The notes: generated by a model not told the origin, from the letters alone. Counted from the stretch's first letter, positions 1-6,729 are shown. The stretch: DNA of 8,283 nt from JBDRNO01 sp043811005 (GCA_043811005.1 JBDRNO010000243.1:1-8283), one strand, 5' to 3'. Program-made: numbers and translations.

Positions 1-3000
1 GCAAAAAGCAGTTGTATCATCTACAATGATAACAGGTTTAATTGTTATAATCTCGGTAATTTGAACAGTATCTGAAGTTGCAGGACACCCGTAAATATCA
101 TAGGCAGTAACGAAATAAATCCCCGCCACATTAACATATATTGACGTATCTGTCCCGCCATCAGACCATGCATAAGAATAATCCGTGATAGGGTTCAGGG
201 AGAGCAAAACACTGTCATCAACAGTACAAAAAGCAGTTGTGTCATCCACGATGATAACCGGCTTAATTGTTATGATCTCGGTAATTTGAACAGGATCAGA
301 AGTTGCAGGGCACCCGTAAATATCATAGGCAGTAACGGAATAAGCCCCTGCAACATTTACATATATTGATGTATCAGTCCCGCCATCAGACCAAAGATAG
401 GAATAGTCCGGTGCCGGGTTAAGGGAGAGCATAACGCTGTCATCAACAGCACAAAAAGCAGTTGTGTCATCAACAACTATAATCGGCTTAATGGTTATAA
501 TCTCGGTGATTTGAACAGTATCGGAAGTTGCTGGACATCCGTATTTATCATAAGCTGTAACATAATAATCACCTGCCACATTAACATATATTGACGTATC
601 TGTCCCTCCATCAGACCATGCATAAGAATAATCCGTGATGGGATTGAGGGAGAGCATAACGCTGTCATCAACACTACAAAAAGCCGTTGTGTCATCCACG
701 ATGATAACCGGCTTAATGGTTATGATCTCGGTGATCTGAACAGGATCAGAAGTTGCTGGACATCCGTATTTATCATAAGCTGTAACATAATAATCACCTG
801 CCACATTAACATCTATTGACGTATCTGTTCCGCCATCAGACCATGCATAAGAATAATCCGTGATAGGATTCAGGAAAAGCAAAACACTGTCATCAACAGT
901 GCAAAAAGCAGTTGTATCATCTACAATGATAACAGGTTTAATTGTTATAATCTCGGTAATTTGAACAGTATCTGAAGTTGCAGGACACCCGTATATATCA
1001 TAAGCCGTAACGTAATAATTCCCTGCAACATTCACATATATTGATGTATCTAAGCCGCCTTCAGACCATGCATAAGAATAATCCGTGATAGGGTTCAGCG
1101 AGAGCAAAACACTATCATCAACAGTACAAAAAGCTGTTGTGTCATCCACAATGATAACCGGTTTAATTGTTATGATCTCGGTGATCTGAACAGGGTCAGA
1201 AGTTGCGGGGCATCCGTAAATATCATAAGCCGTAACAGAATATACTCCTGCCACATTCACATATATTAAAGTATCTGTTCCGCCATCAGACCATGCATAA
1301 GAATAATCCGTGATAGGATTCAGGAAAAGCAAAACACTGTCATCAACAGTACAAAAAGCAGTTGTGTCATCAACAATGATAACCGGCTTAATTGTTATGA
1401 TCTCGGTGATCTGAACAGTATCGGAAGTTGAAGAACACCCATTTTTATCATAAGCGGTAACGTAATAATCACCTGCTACATTCACATATATTAAAGTATC
1501 TGACCCGCCACCGGACCACACGTAAGAATAATCCGATACCGGGTTCAGGAATAGTAAAACGCTGTCATCAACACTACAAAAAGCTGTTGTGTCATCAACA
1601 ATAATAACCGGTTCGGGTATGTAACAAGCGGATTTAGCAATCCAAGTATTTAAACGATCAAAGCCGATAAGGTGGATACTATCAAAATCTATTTCACTCG
1701 TAAAATTTCCGATCGTGAAAGTATTGCCAAGGGAGTCAATATCAATATCGTTCACTACACTTCCAAATTCTCCTCCGATATGTTTAACCCACTGGATCGT
1801 TCCATTACTATCTGCTTTTGCCATAAAAGAATTATATGGACCTGTACTAATTAACGAAAAAGTGTCTAAACTTAAGGTATCTTGAAAAACCCCGGTTAAA
1901 TATATATTGGAAGAGGGATCAGCGCCAAGCGCTATACCGAAATTAGCATAATTTCCTTTCCATAACTTTACCCATTTCAGATTTCCGTCAGTGTCATATT
2001 TTGCCAGAAATGTATTTTCTGTTTGCCCGGCAACAACATATTGACTTCCAAACCATACCGTATCAATGATCGCACCTGTAATATAAAGAGAACTGTCGCC
2101 TGTCCAGATTATATCTCCGGCATAATCCCCGTATATGCCCCCTATGCTCCGTGTCCATATTAAATTTCCATCAGTGTCATATTTAGCAATAAAAATATCC
2201 TTTTCCCCTTTAGCTATCATTGTATTAGTATCAAGGGAAAAAGTATCGGTGAAATTTCCCGCAACATATATGTAGTTGCTATTATCAACAGTGATATGTG
2301 AATTCATATTATAATCACCCCCGCTATGCACAACCCAGATAATATTACCATTATTGTTATATTTAGCTAAGAAAAATGTTTTTGATCCGGCGCTTGAAAC
2401 AGATACCGTATCAAAATAAGCGGAATCGGTAAAATATCCTGACATAAAAACAGATGAATTAACGGTTACCACATCTTCTGCCTTATCATTACCTTCACCA
2501 CCTGCCTGTTTTATCCACAAACCATTACCAAGAGAATCGAACTTTGCTAAATAGATATTATTGATGCCTGTCATTACATTACCCAACAAAGTATCTCCTT
2601 CTAAAATTATATTAAAATTAAAAGAACCAACTGCGAAAATATTGTCATTAAAATCAACATCAATAGCGACTGCCTCATCTAAACTTTCACCTCCCCATGT
2701 TTTTATCCACCTTTTATCGCTATTTGTATTCATTGAAACAATATAACAATCAGGTTCATTGACAGTGTCTGGCATAAATTCATATAAAGTATCATTCTTA
2801 AAGAAAAGAGTATCAAAATAAATTCCGATGGCATAAACATGGTTATGAGAGGAAACCGTTACTCCGTTTCCTAACACTTTATTATTCCCTGTGGCTTTTT
2901 CAGCCCATTCCCATTGCTGGGCAAAGGAGTTGGCGGTTAGCAGCAGGTATAAGAAAAAAAAAGTTGCAAGAAAGCCGTAGCTGCAGGAAGAGAGAAGACG

Positions 3001-3075
3001 GGGAATAAAGATCTTATTAATCTTTGAATGAAAATTTTGTAAAAAAATTATTAACCTTCTATAAGTCACCGTCAT
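1..3075 (-). CDS. Giant secreted protein: signal peptide, SBBP-type beta propeller, tandem 75-aa Ig-like repeats (3' end outside window)
   Basis: The frame is open from an ATG at 3075 to the left edge, giving 1025 codons with no stop. I checked the repeat region triplet by triplet. The start is forced: an in-frame TAA lies six codons upstream, and no other ATG occurs before the hydrophobic segment. Residues 1-52 look like a long signal peptide (charged start, hydrophobic core near 34-47, likely cleavage after S-F-A). Residues about 55-490 hold seven units, each starting with W and containing GG, an aspartate-rich D-x-x-x-N stretch, Y-x-x-G-x-F and an A-K-Y-D-like end, as in SBBP propeller repeats. 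From residue 500 on, identical-length Ig-like domains follow. Such proteins in Bacteroidota are exported and often carry a C-terminal type IX sorting domain, which would lie outside this window. Adhesion or surface-matrix function is inferred. It has no ligand-binding motif that I recognise. Confidence 0.9.
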   Translation of the reverse strand, partial: MTVTYRRLIIFLQNFHSKINKIFIPRLLSSCSYGFLATFFFLYLLLTANSFAQQWEWAEKATGNNKVLGNGVTVSSHNHVYAIGIYFDTLFFKNDTLYEFMPDTVNEPDCYIVSMNTNSDKRWIKTWGGESLDEAVAIDVDFNDNIFAVGSFNFNIILEGDTLLGNVMTGINNIYLAKFDSLGNGLWIKQAGGEGNDKAEDVVTVNSSVFMSGYFTDSAYFDTVSVSSAGSKTFFLAKYNNNGNIIWVVHSGGDYNMNSHITVDNSNYIYVAGNFTDTFSLDTNTMIAKGEKDIFIAKYDTDGNLIWTRSIGGIYGDYAGDIIWTGDSSLYITGAIIDTVWFGSQYVVAGQTENTFLAKYDTDGNLKWVKLWKGNYANFGIALGADPSSNIYLTGVFQDTLSLDTFSLISTGPYNSFMAKADSNGTIQWVKHIGGEFGSVVNDIDIDSLGNTFTIGNFTSEIDFDSIHLIGFDRLNTWIAKSACYIPEPVIIVDDTTAFCSVDDSVLLFLNPVSDYSYVWSGGGSDTLIYVNVAGDYYVTAYDKNGCSSTSDTVQITEIITIKPVIIVDDTTAFCTVDDSVLLFLNPITDYSYAWSDGGTDTLIYVNVAGVYSVTAYDIYGCPATSDPVQITEIITIKPVIIVDDTTAFCTVDDSVLLSLNPITDYSYAWSEGGLDTSIYVNVAGNYYVTAYDIYGCPATSDTVQITEIITIKPVIIVDDTTAFCTVDDSVLLFLNPITDYSYAWSDGGTDTSIDVNVAGDYYVTAYDKYGCPATSDPVQITEIITIKPVIIVDDTTAFCSVDDSVMLSLNPITDYSYAWSDGGTDTSIYVNVAGDYYVTAYDKYGCPATSDTVQITEIITIKPIIVVDDTTAFCAVDDSVMLSLNPAPDYSYLWSDGGTDTSIYVNVAGAYSVTAYDIYGCPATSDPVQITEIITIKPVIIVDDTTAFCTVDDSVLLSLNPITDYSYAWSDGGTDTSIYVNVAGIYFVTAYDIYGCPATSDTVQITEIITIKPVIIVDDTTAFC
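4..1578 (-). repeat. In-frame tandem array: seven full 225-bp repeats encoding 75-aa Ig-like domains
   Basis: The anchor CAAAAAG recurs at 2, 227, 452, 677, 902, 1127, 1352 and 1577, spaced exactly 225 bp, so the array is in frame (75 codons) with no indels in seven units. An eighth unit starts at the left edge. Counting from the cysteine after A-F, each unit has C1, Y17, W21, G36 and C48, with a W-S-x-G-G motif, V-A-G-x-Y, V-T-A-Y-D and a G-C pair. This is the pattern of Ig/PKD-like domains in Bacteroidota surface proteins, where the two cysteines could form a disulfide. Variable sites cluster at unit positions 23, 26, 37, 39, 45-46 and 54. Long identical tracts include 1-93 with 901-993 and 821-900 with 1271-1350. 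Such an array is prone to copy-number change and to assembly collapse. Confidence 0.93.
1606..2913 (-). other. Seven-unit SBBP-like beta-propeller region
   Basis: These are residues about 55-490 of the giant protein. Seven successive units of about 55-70 residues can be delimited by eye. Each opens with W (W-A-E-K, W-I-K-T, W-I-K-Q, W-V-V-H, W-T-R-S, W-V-K-L, W-V-K-H). Most then show a GG pair, a hydrophobic I-x-V-D strand, a Y/F-x-x-G-x-F strand and a closing F-x-A-K-Y-D-x-x-G-N segment. Seven units match the fold name (seven-bladed beta propeller, SBBP family). The last unit ends in A-K-S-A-C-Y and a short P-E-P linker to the Ig-like array. Nucleotide similarity between blades is low, unlike the downstream repeats, so this part is older or under stronger divergence. 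Confidence 0.75.
2920..3075 (-). other. Predicted Sec signal peptide of the giant protein
   Basis: These are residues 1-52. A basic, unusually long N-region (several R and K over about 26 residues) is followed by a Phe/Leu-rich hydrophobic core and a small-residue stretch ending S-F-A before Q-Q-W. The predicted cut is after A52. The long N-region is atypical, but no alternative start exists between it and the core. Seen directly: composition and position. Inferred: export to the periplasm and then probably the cell surface. Confidence 0.75.
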
Positions 3076-3388
3076 CTTTTTGTTATTGCGTTTTTACACA
3101 GTCCTTAAATATCCTGGCTATTGATATTTGAGTCCACTCTATTAAGTCATTTTTTTTACTTTTTATAGTGAACTGATATTTTGTTCTTATACGAATTTTG
3201 AAATAAGAGTCAGCAAAAGTATGAAGAATACTTTAATGACGTAGCTATGATTTTTCAATAAACCGGAAGCATTACTTTATAAAGGTTTTGATACATCCTT
3301 AAATCCTTAAAACTCCGTATCGTGATGTGTTTCAGAAATTATTAGTTGTCATTAATAGGACATAGCTACACAAATTTATTAAAAAGGA

Positions 3389-3414
3389 ATTCGTGAAAAT
3401 TAGTGTAATTCGTG
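3389..3414. repeat. Short interspersed ATTCGTG word array
   Basis: ATTCGTG occurs at 3389-3395 and 3408-3414, with a one-base variant (ATTAGTG) at 3399-3405, so three words are spaced 10 and 9 bp apart. It lies about 60 bp before the aldolase start. I recall similar wording from intergenic DNA of environmental Bacteroidota, but that is unverified here. Function is unknown; it may simply be spacer microrepeat DNA. Confidence 0.5.
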
Positions 3415-3444
3415 GCAAAATATTAAAATTCCGATGCGTTTAAT

Positions 3445-3452
3445 TAAATTTG
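3445..3452 (+). promoter_or_regulatory. Possible Bacteroidota-type -7 promoter box for the aldolase gene
   Basis: TAAATTTG matches the TAnnTTTG -7 consensus and would give a very short leader before the ATG at 3476. No TTG or TTTG element is seen about 20 bp upstream, and the region is AT-rich, so a chance match is quite possible. Confidence 0.25.
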
Positions 3453-3475
3453 CTCTTTCTTAAAACAATTTTAAA

Positions 3476-4435
3476 ATGACAAAAATAACACAAGAAATCC
3501 CCAGGCGCCCGCCATTGGTTGAGTTTCCTCCTAAAGAAATGACAGAACTTATCCATAGCTTTACCCCGGAGCTTATTGCATCTTTTCTTGACGTAACTGA
3601 TCTCAAAGCAGATACACAGGAAAAAAAGATGAGCAAGATGGCTGAATGGGCAAAGACATTGAAGTGTGCATCCGTATGTGTAAATCCCGTTGAGGGTTCT
3701 GATATTTTACCCTCGCTTCTTAAGGGAAGCCCTGTCAAAGAATGCTATGTGATTGATTTTCCGTTAGGCAAGCTTGATCTTGAGATGAAGGCATTAATGA
3801 CTGAACATACGATCGAAAAAAGCCGCAAGATCCGCGGACAAGGCAAAGGACATATTGATATAGATATGGTGATAAATGTTGGCCGTTTCAAGAAAGACTC
3901 ATCTTATACTCTTGAAGAGATCAATGCTGTTTGTGATTCTGCTGATGGTGAGCATGTAAAGGTTATTATAAGATCTTCTGAATTAACCGAAGAAGAAATT
4001 TATAAAGTTTCTAAAATTGTTGCTTCATCAAAAGCTCAATTCATAAAAAATTCAACCGGCATGGATTCTTTTGGCGCTTTACCTGAACATATCAGGATCA
4101 TGCGGGAAGTTGTCGGGCCAAACTTTGGAGTTAAAGCTGCCGGAGGCATCTCAGATGCCATGACAGTTATGAGGTTGTTTTATGCAGGGGCGCGCGACAA
4201 AGCACTCCATTCCCCTGATCTTTTCAGGATTGGAACAAGCAAACCTTTAAATATCGTCTCCTCAATGGGCTGGTTGCTCCATTCCACTGAAGATTGGGTG
4301 AAGGCAGGAGTTATTCCCTGTACGATCTGCCCTTATCATCATTATAAAAAAATGCGCGTGGAATTACGGGAGTATAGCAACCTGCGCTGCAGTACCTGTA
4401 AACACCGCGAATATCTTAAGCATAAGGATTTTTAA
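3476..4435 (+). CDS. DeoC/DERA-family aldolase with a C-terminal double CxxC tail
   Basis: This 319-residue protein resembles 2-deoxyribose-5-phosphate aldolase, a cytoplasmic class I aldolase that splits deoxyribose 5-phosphate into glyceraldehyde 3-phosphate and acetaldehyde. Family landmarks are L-D-V-T (D39), A-S-V-C-V-N-P (65-71), D-F-P-L-G (94-98), I-D-M-V-I-N-V-G (D130), K-V-I-I (K162), the Schiff-base lysine K191 in F-I-K-N-S-T-G, K220 in G-V-K-A-A-G-G, and R-I-G-T-S (251-255). By eye, D39, D130, K162, K191 and K220 match E. coli D16, D102, K137, K167 and K201. Some phosphate-pocket residues differ (see findings). Residues 282-308 add CxxC plus CxxC, not part of the classic domain and possibly a zinc knuckle. 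At 319 residues it is longer than typical bacterial DERA (about 220-260). It is divergent from the giant protein and 208 bp upstream of AOR. Family is confident; exact substrate is open. Confidence 0.85.
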   Translation: MTKITQEIPRRPPLVEFPPKEMTELIHSFTPELIASFLDVTDLKADTQEKKMSKMAEWAKTLKCASVCVNPVEGSDILPSLLKGSPVKECYVIDFPLGKLDLEMKALMTEHTIEKSRKIRGQGKGHIDIDMVINVGRFKKDSSYTLEEINAVCDSADGEHVKVIIRSSELTEEEIYKVSKIVASSKAQFIKNSTGMDSFGALPEHIRIMREVVGPNFGVKAAGGISDAMTVMRLFYAGARDKALHSPDLFRIGTSKPLNIVSSMGWLLHSTEDWVKAGVIPCTICPYHHYKKMRVELREYSNLRCSTCKHREYLKHKDF

Positions 4436-4453
4436 GCGATTATGGTTGTAAAA

Positions 4454-4471
4454 ACGATAACATGTTATCGT
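4454..4471. promoter_or_regulatory. Perfect 18-bp palindrome between aldolase and AOR genes
   Basis: ACGATAACATGTTATCGT equals its own reverse complement over all 18 bases. It begins 19 bases after the aldolase stop codon and lies 172 bp before the AOR start. The even, uninterrupted symmetry suits a dimeric regulator operator. It is followed by TAAATTATAC rather than a T-tract, so it is not a standard terminator. No known regulator consensus is assigned. Confidence 0.45.
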
Positions 4472-4530
4472 AAATTATACTCAGCAAACATGAAAATGCA
4501 AACAATTACTCCACCGAAGTACGAAAAAAA

Positions 4531-4584
4531 TACGAACTTACGAACTACGAACGGTTCGTAGTTCGTAAAAAATTCGTAATTCGA
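4531..4584. repeat. TACGAAC direct repeats facing GTTCGTA repeats, with a 31-bp perfect palindrome
   Basis: TACGAAC occurs at 4531-4537, 4539-4545 and 4546-4552. Its inverse GTTCGTA occurs at 4554-4560 and 4561-4567, then ATTCGTA at 4572-4578. Together 4538-4552 and 4554-4568 form perfect 15-bp arms around one central G. The transcript could fold into a strong hairpin (3-nt loop C-G-G) in the leader of AOR. On the plus strand A-rich rather than T-rich sequence follows, so it is a poor terminator there. On the minus strand a run of seven T lies 7 nt past the arm. Confidence 0.6.
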
Positions 4585-4643
4585 TGAAATAATAACTTTC
4601 TTGCAAACTCAAACAGCATCAGTATATCTAATAAAACAAACCT

Positions 4644-6470
4644 ATGCAAACGATAAAAGGTGGCTATCATGGCCGTTTATTACGAGTAGATCTCACAAAC
4701 CGTAAAACTGAAATTGAAGATATCCCTGAACAGATCCTCATAAATTATATCGGGGGACGTGGCCTGGGGGTTAAGCTTCTATATGATGAAATGCCTAGGG
4801 GCGCAGATGCACTTGGGCCTGATAATATATTGTATTTTGTTACCGGCACCCTTAATGGCATTAATGCACCTGCTACAAATCGTTTTTCAGTGGTTACCAA
4901 ATCACCATTGACAGGCGCTATTGCCGGTTCCAGTTCAGGGGGGCATTTTGGGTTCAACCTTAAGGCAACCGGTTTTGATGCTGTCGCTATTGAGGGTATT
5001 GCAGATAGTCCCTGTTATTTATATATAAATGGCGAAAAAGCAGAAATACTTGATGCCGGAGACCTCTGGGGCATGGATGTCCATAAAACAACAGATGTAC
5101 TTCTTTCTAAAACAAAATCAAGAGCTGGCGTAGCATGCATCGGTCCTTCCGGTGAAAATAAAATTCTGTTATCCGCAATTATGAATGAAAAGAATCATGC
5201 CGCAGGACGTGCTGGCGTTGGCGCTGTTATGGGTTCCAAAAAACTTAAGGCAGTGGTTGTTCATGGAAGCAAAAAAACTCTTGTAGCAAATAAAGAAGCA
5301 ACTGATACAGCGATCAATGAATGGCGGACTTATATTGGCGAAGCGCCTCTTACAAAAGACACTCTGAAAGAATATGGGACACCTGTCCTTGTGGATATTA
5401 TAAATAGTTTAGGCGCTTTCCCAACCCGTAACTTCCAGGAAGGTGTTTTTGTTGATGCAGAATCTATTTCTGCAGTAACCTTCAAGGAGCTCTATTTTGT
5501 GAAAAGGCAACCCTGTCATGGATGCCCGATTGGTTGTGCCCGTCTCACGCATACTCCGACAAGAGAAGGCAAAGGGCCTGAATATGAAACAATCTGGGCT
5601 TTTGGCGCTTTATGCGGTATTAATGACCTGGAAAAAATAATACATGCCAACTATAATTGTAATGAATTGGGTATTGACACAATATCAACAGGTAATACGA
5701 TTGCCTGTGCAATGGAGCTCTCGGAAAAAGGGCTTTTAGATGAGGAGTCCCGTAATCAAATTCGCTCAGACCTGGGGCGAGATTTGAAATTTGGCGATGC
5801 AGAGGCTATTGTCAGGTTTAGCGAGCTGATAGGAAAAGCTGAGGGCTTTGGCAAAATTCTTGGTATGGGAAGCGCCCGGTTATCTGCAAGGTATGGCAAT
5901 CCGGAAGTTGCGATGCATGTGAAGGGCTTGGAATTACCTGCCTACGACCCGCGGGGATTTCAAGGCATGAGCATTGCCCTGTCAACCTGTAACAGGGGAG
6001 GGTGTCATCTTCGCGCTTTTTTGATTGGAGCAGAGGCGATAGCTACGCCTTTTGCTATTGATCGTTTTACAGGTTCCGGGAAAGCGGGAATAACAATACT
6101 TTACCAAAATTTAACTGCCATTATAGATTCAATTGGCGCCTGTATTTTTACCATTTTTGCCCTCAACCCTGAACTTTATGCTAATCTTATAAAATCAGTA
6201 ACCGGGATAGAGCTTGATGGAAAAAAATTACTTGCTGCCGGTGAAAGAATATGGAATATTGAAAAGTTATTTAATTTACAGGAAGGGCTTACCCGCAAGG
6301 ACGACACACTCCCTCCGAGAATCTTGCATGAACCCTTTAAATCCGGACATTCCAAGGGAATAACCGTTGATCTTGAGCCGCTTTTAGATGAATATTACAA
6401 TATTCGCGGATGGACAAAGGAAGGGATACCAACTAAGGAAAAGCTTGTGGAATTGGGGATTGAGGATTAG
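4644..6470 (+). CDS. aor: Tungsten-containing aldehyde:ferredoxin oxidoreductase
   Basis: This 608-residue protein, full length for the family, oxidises aldehydes to carboxylic acids and passes two electrons to ferredoxin in the cytoplasm. It uses a bis-pterin tungsten cofactor and one [4Fe-4S] cluster. The N-terminal pterin-binding domain shows I-G-G-R-G-L-G (36-42), N-R-F-S-V-V-T-K-S-P-L-T-G (79-91), S-S-G-G-H-F-G (97-103) and A-G-R-A-G-V-G-A-V-M-G-S-K-K-L-K-A (187-203). Cluster ligands are C291, C294, C298 (C-x2-C-x3-C) and C500 in D-S-I-G-A-C. E313 in G-P-E-Y-E-T and H455 in R-G-G-C-H-L-R match the residues near the substrate in the Pyrococcus furiosus enzyme (E313, H448). The ATG at 4644 is the natural start, giving the usual G-Y-x-G-R-L-L-R-V-D-L-T beginning. 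No small MoaD-like gene adjoins it. The aldolase upstream may supply its aldehyde. Exact substrate range is not readable from sequence. Confidence 0.95.
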   Translation: MQTIKGGYHGRLLRVDLTNRKTEIEDIPEQILINYIGGRGLGVKLLYDEMPRGADALGPDNILYFVTGTLNGINAPATNRFSVVTKSPLTGAIAGSSSGGHFGFNLKATGFDAVAIEGIADSPCYLYINGEKAEILDAGDLWGMDVHKTTDVLLSKTKSRAGVACIGPSGENKILLSAIMNEKNHAAGRAGVGAVMGSKKLKAVVVHGSKKTLVANKEATDTAINEWRTYIGEAPLTKDTLKEYGTPVLVDIINSLGAFPTRNFQEGVFVDAESISAVTFKELYFVKRQPCHGCPIGCARLTHTPTREGKGPEYETIWAFGALCGINDLEKIIHANYNCNELGIDTISTGNTIACAMELSEKGLLDEESRNQIRSDLGRDLKFGDAEAIVRFSELIGKAEGFGKILGMGSARLSARYGNPEVAMHVKGLELPAYDPRGFQGMSIALSTCNRGGCHLRAFLIGAEAIATPFAIDRFTGSGKAGITILYQNLTAIIDSIGACIFTIFALNPELYANLIKSVTGIELDGKKLLAAGERIWNIEKLFNLQEGLTRKDDTLPPRILHEPFKSGHSKGITVDLEPLLDEYYNIRGWTKEGIPTKEKLVELGIED

Positions 6471-6480
6471 GGATTAGGGA
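6457..6480 (+). repeat. GGATTAG heptamer array spanning the AOR stop codon
   Basis: GGATTGA, GGATTAG, GGATTAG and a partial GGA follow with an exact 7-bp period. The AOR stop TAG is the end of the second unit, so the last residues (I-E-D) are encoded by the array. A 7-bp period shifts frame, so the protein tail would change with copy number. Confidence 0.6.
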
Positions 6481-6485
6481 AAACC

Positions 6486-6511
6486 TTAAGAATCTATTAT
6501 TAAATTCTTAA
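6486..6511. terminator. Weak inverted repeat between converging genes, possible bidirectional terminator
   Basis: TTAAGAAT (6486-6493) pairs with ATTCTTAA (6504-6511) around a 10-nt loop. It sits between the ends of AOR and hicB and overlaps the hicB stop codon. The stem is almost all A-T and no clear T-tract follows on either strand (TTTT comes 2 nt after the arm on the minus strand), so termination activity is doubtful. Confidence 0.25.
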
Positions 6512-6715
6512 AAATAAAATTCCTGCTTCAGATTTACTTTCAGGAATTATCATATTTTCTTCTTGTAAGCCTTCCAAATGAAATTTTATTGCTTCATATA
6601 TATTTTCTTCTGCTATTTCTTTGGTTTCTCCTGTTGCTATACAACCTAATAAATCAGGAGCATAAACACTATATCCCGTTTTTGTTTTTTCAAATATTAT
6701 TAAGTATTTTTTCAT
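6500..6715 (-). CDS. HicB-like antitoxin-fold protein without a HicA partner
   Basis: This 71-residue protein begins M-K-K-Y-L-I-I-F-E-K and has the HicB pattern: Y-S-V-Y-A-P-D-L-L-G-C (15-25), a G-E-T-K-E-I-A-E-E-N-I turn and helix (29-39), E-A-I-K-F-H-L-E-G-L (41-50) and I-P-E-S (57-60). In HicAB systems HicB neutralises the mRNA-cleaving toxin HicA. Only the RNase H-like core is present; there is no C-terminal DNA-binding extension. The ATG at 6715 is preferred over a TTG at 6751 that overlaps the cysN stop, because family alignment starts at M-K-K-Y and a purine-rich GAAAGAGAT precedes it. It follows cysN by 32 bp on the same strand, so co-transcription is likely. No hicA-sized gene adjoins on either side, so toxin control is not supported; a solitary role is possible. 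Confidence 0.75.
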   Translation of the reverse strand: MKKYLIIFEKTKTGYSVYAPDLLGCIATGETKEIAEENIYEAIKFHLEGLQEENMIIPESKSEAGILFLRI

Positions 6716-6720
6716 TATTA

Positions 6721-6729
6721 ATCTCTTTC
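6721..6729 (-). promoter_or_regulatory. Ribosome binding site deciding the hicB start
   Basis: On the minus strand GAAAGAGAT lies just upstream of the ATG at 6715, with about six bases between GAGA and ATG. It supports the 71-residue start over the upstream TTG, which lacks such a site. Shine-Dalgarno use is weak in Bacteroidota, so this is supportive only. Confidence 0.4.

Larger units (their letters stand above)
3076..3475. other. AT-rich divergent intergenic region, no gene seen
   Basis: This 400-bp spacer separates the divergent giant-protein and aldolase genes and should hold both promoters. I see no credible ORF, tRNA or structured RNA. Octamers matching the Bacteroidota -7 box (TAnnTTTG) occur on the plus strand at 3445-3452 and on the minus strand at 3221-3214 and 3378-3371. 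None has a convincing TTG -33 partner at the usual distance, and such matches are expected by chance in AT-rich DNA. A small ATTCGTG array lies at 3389-3414. Confidence 0.7.

Noticed and set aside
495..695. Minus-strand 66-codon frame inside the repeat array
   Set aside because: It is out of frame with the giant protein, whose frame is open through all repeats and gives clear Ig-like domains.
1..1578. CRISPR array or satellite DNA
   Set aside because: The repeats are contiguous 225-bp units without spacers, and they keep an open, domain-like reading frame.
3460..3738. Minus-strand 92-codon frame opposite the aldolase start
   Set aside because: It is a shadow of the aldolase coding strand with no recognisable motifs.
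4454..4471. Rho-independent terminator for the aldolase gene
   Set aside because: The stem is not GC-rich and no T-tract follows it. A symmetric operator explains it better.
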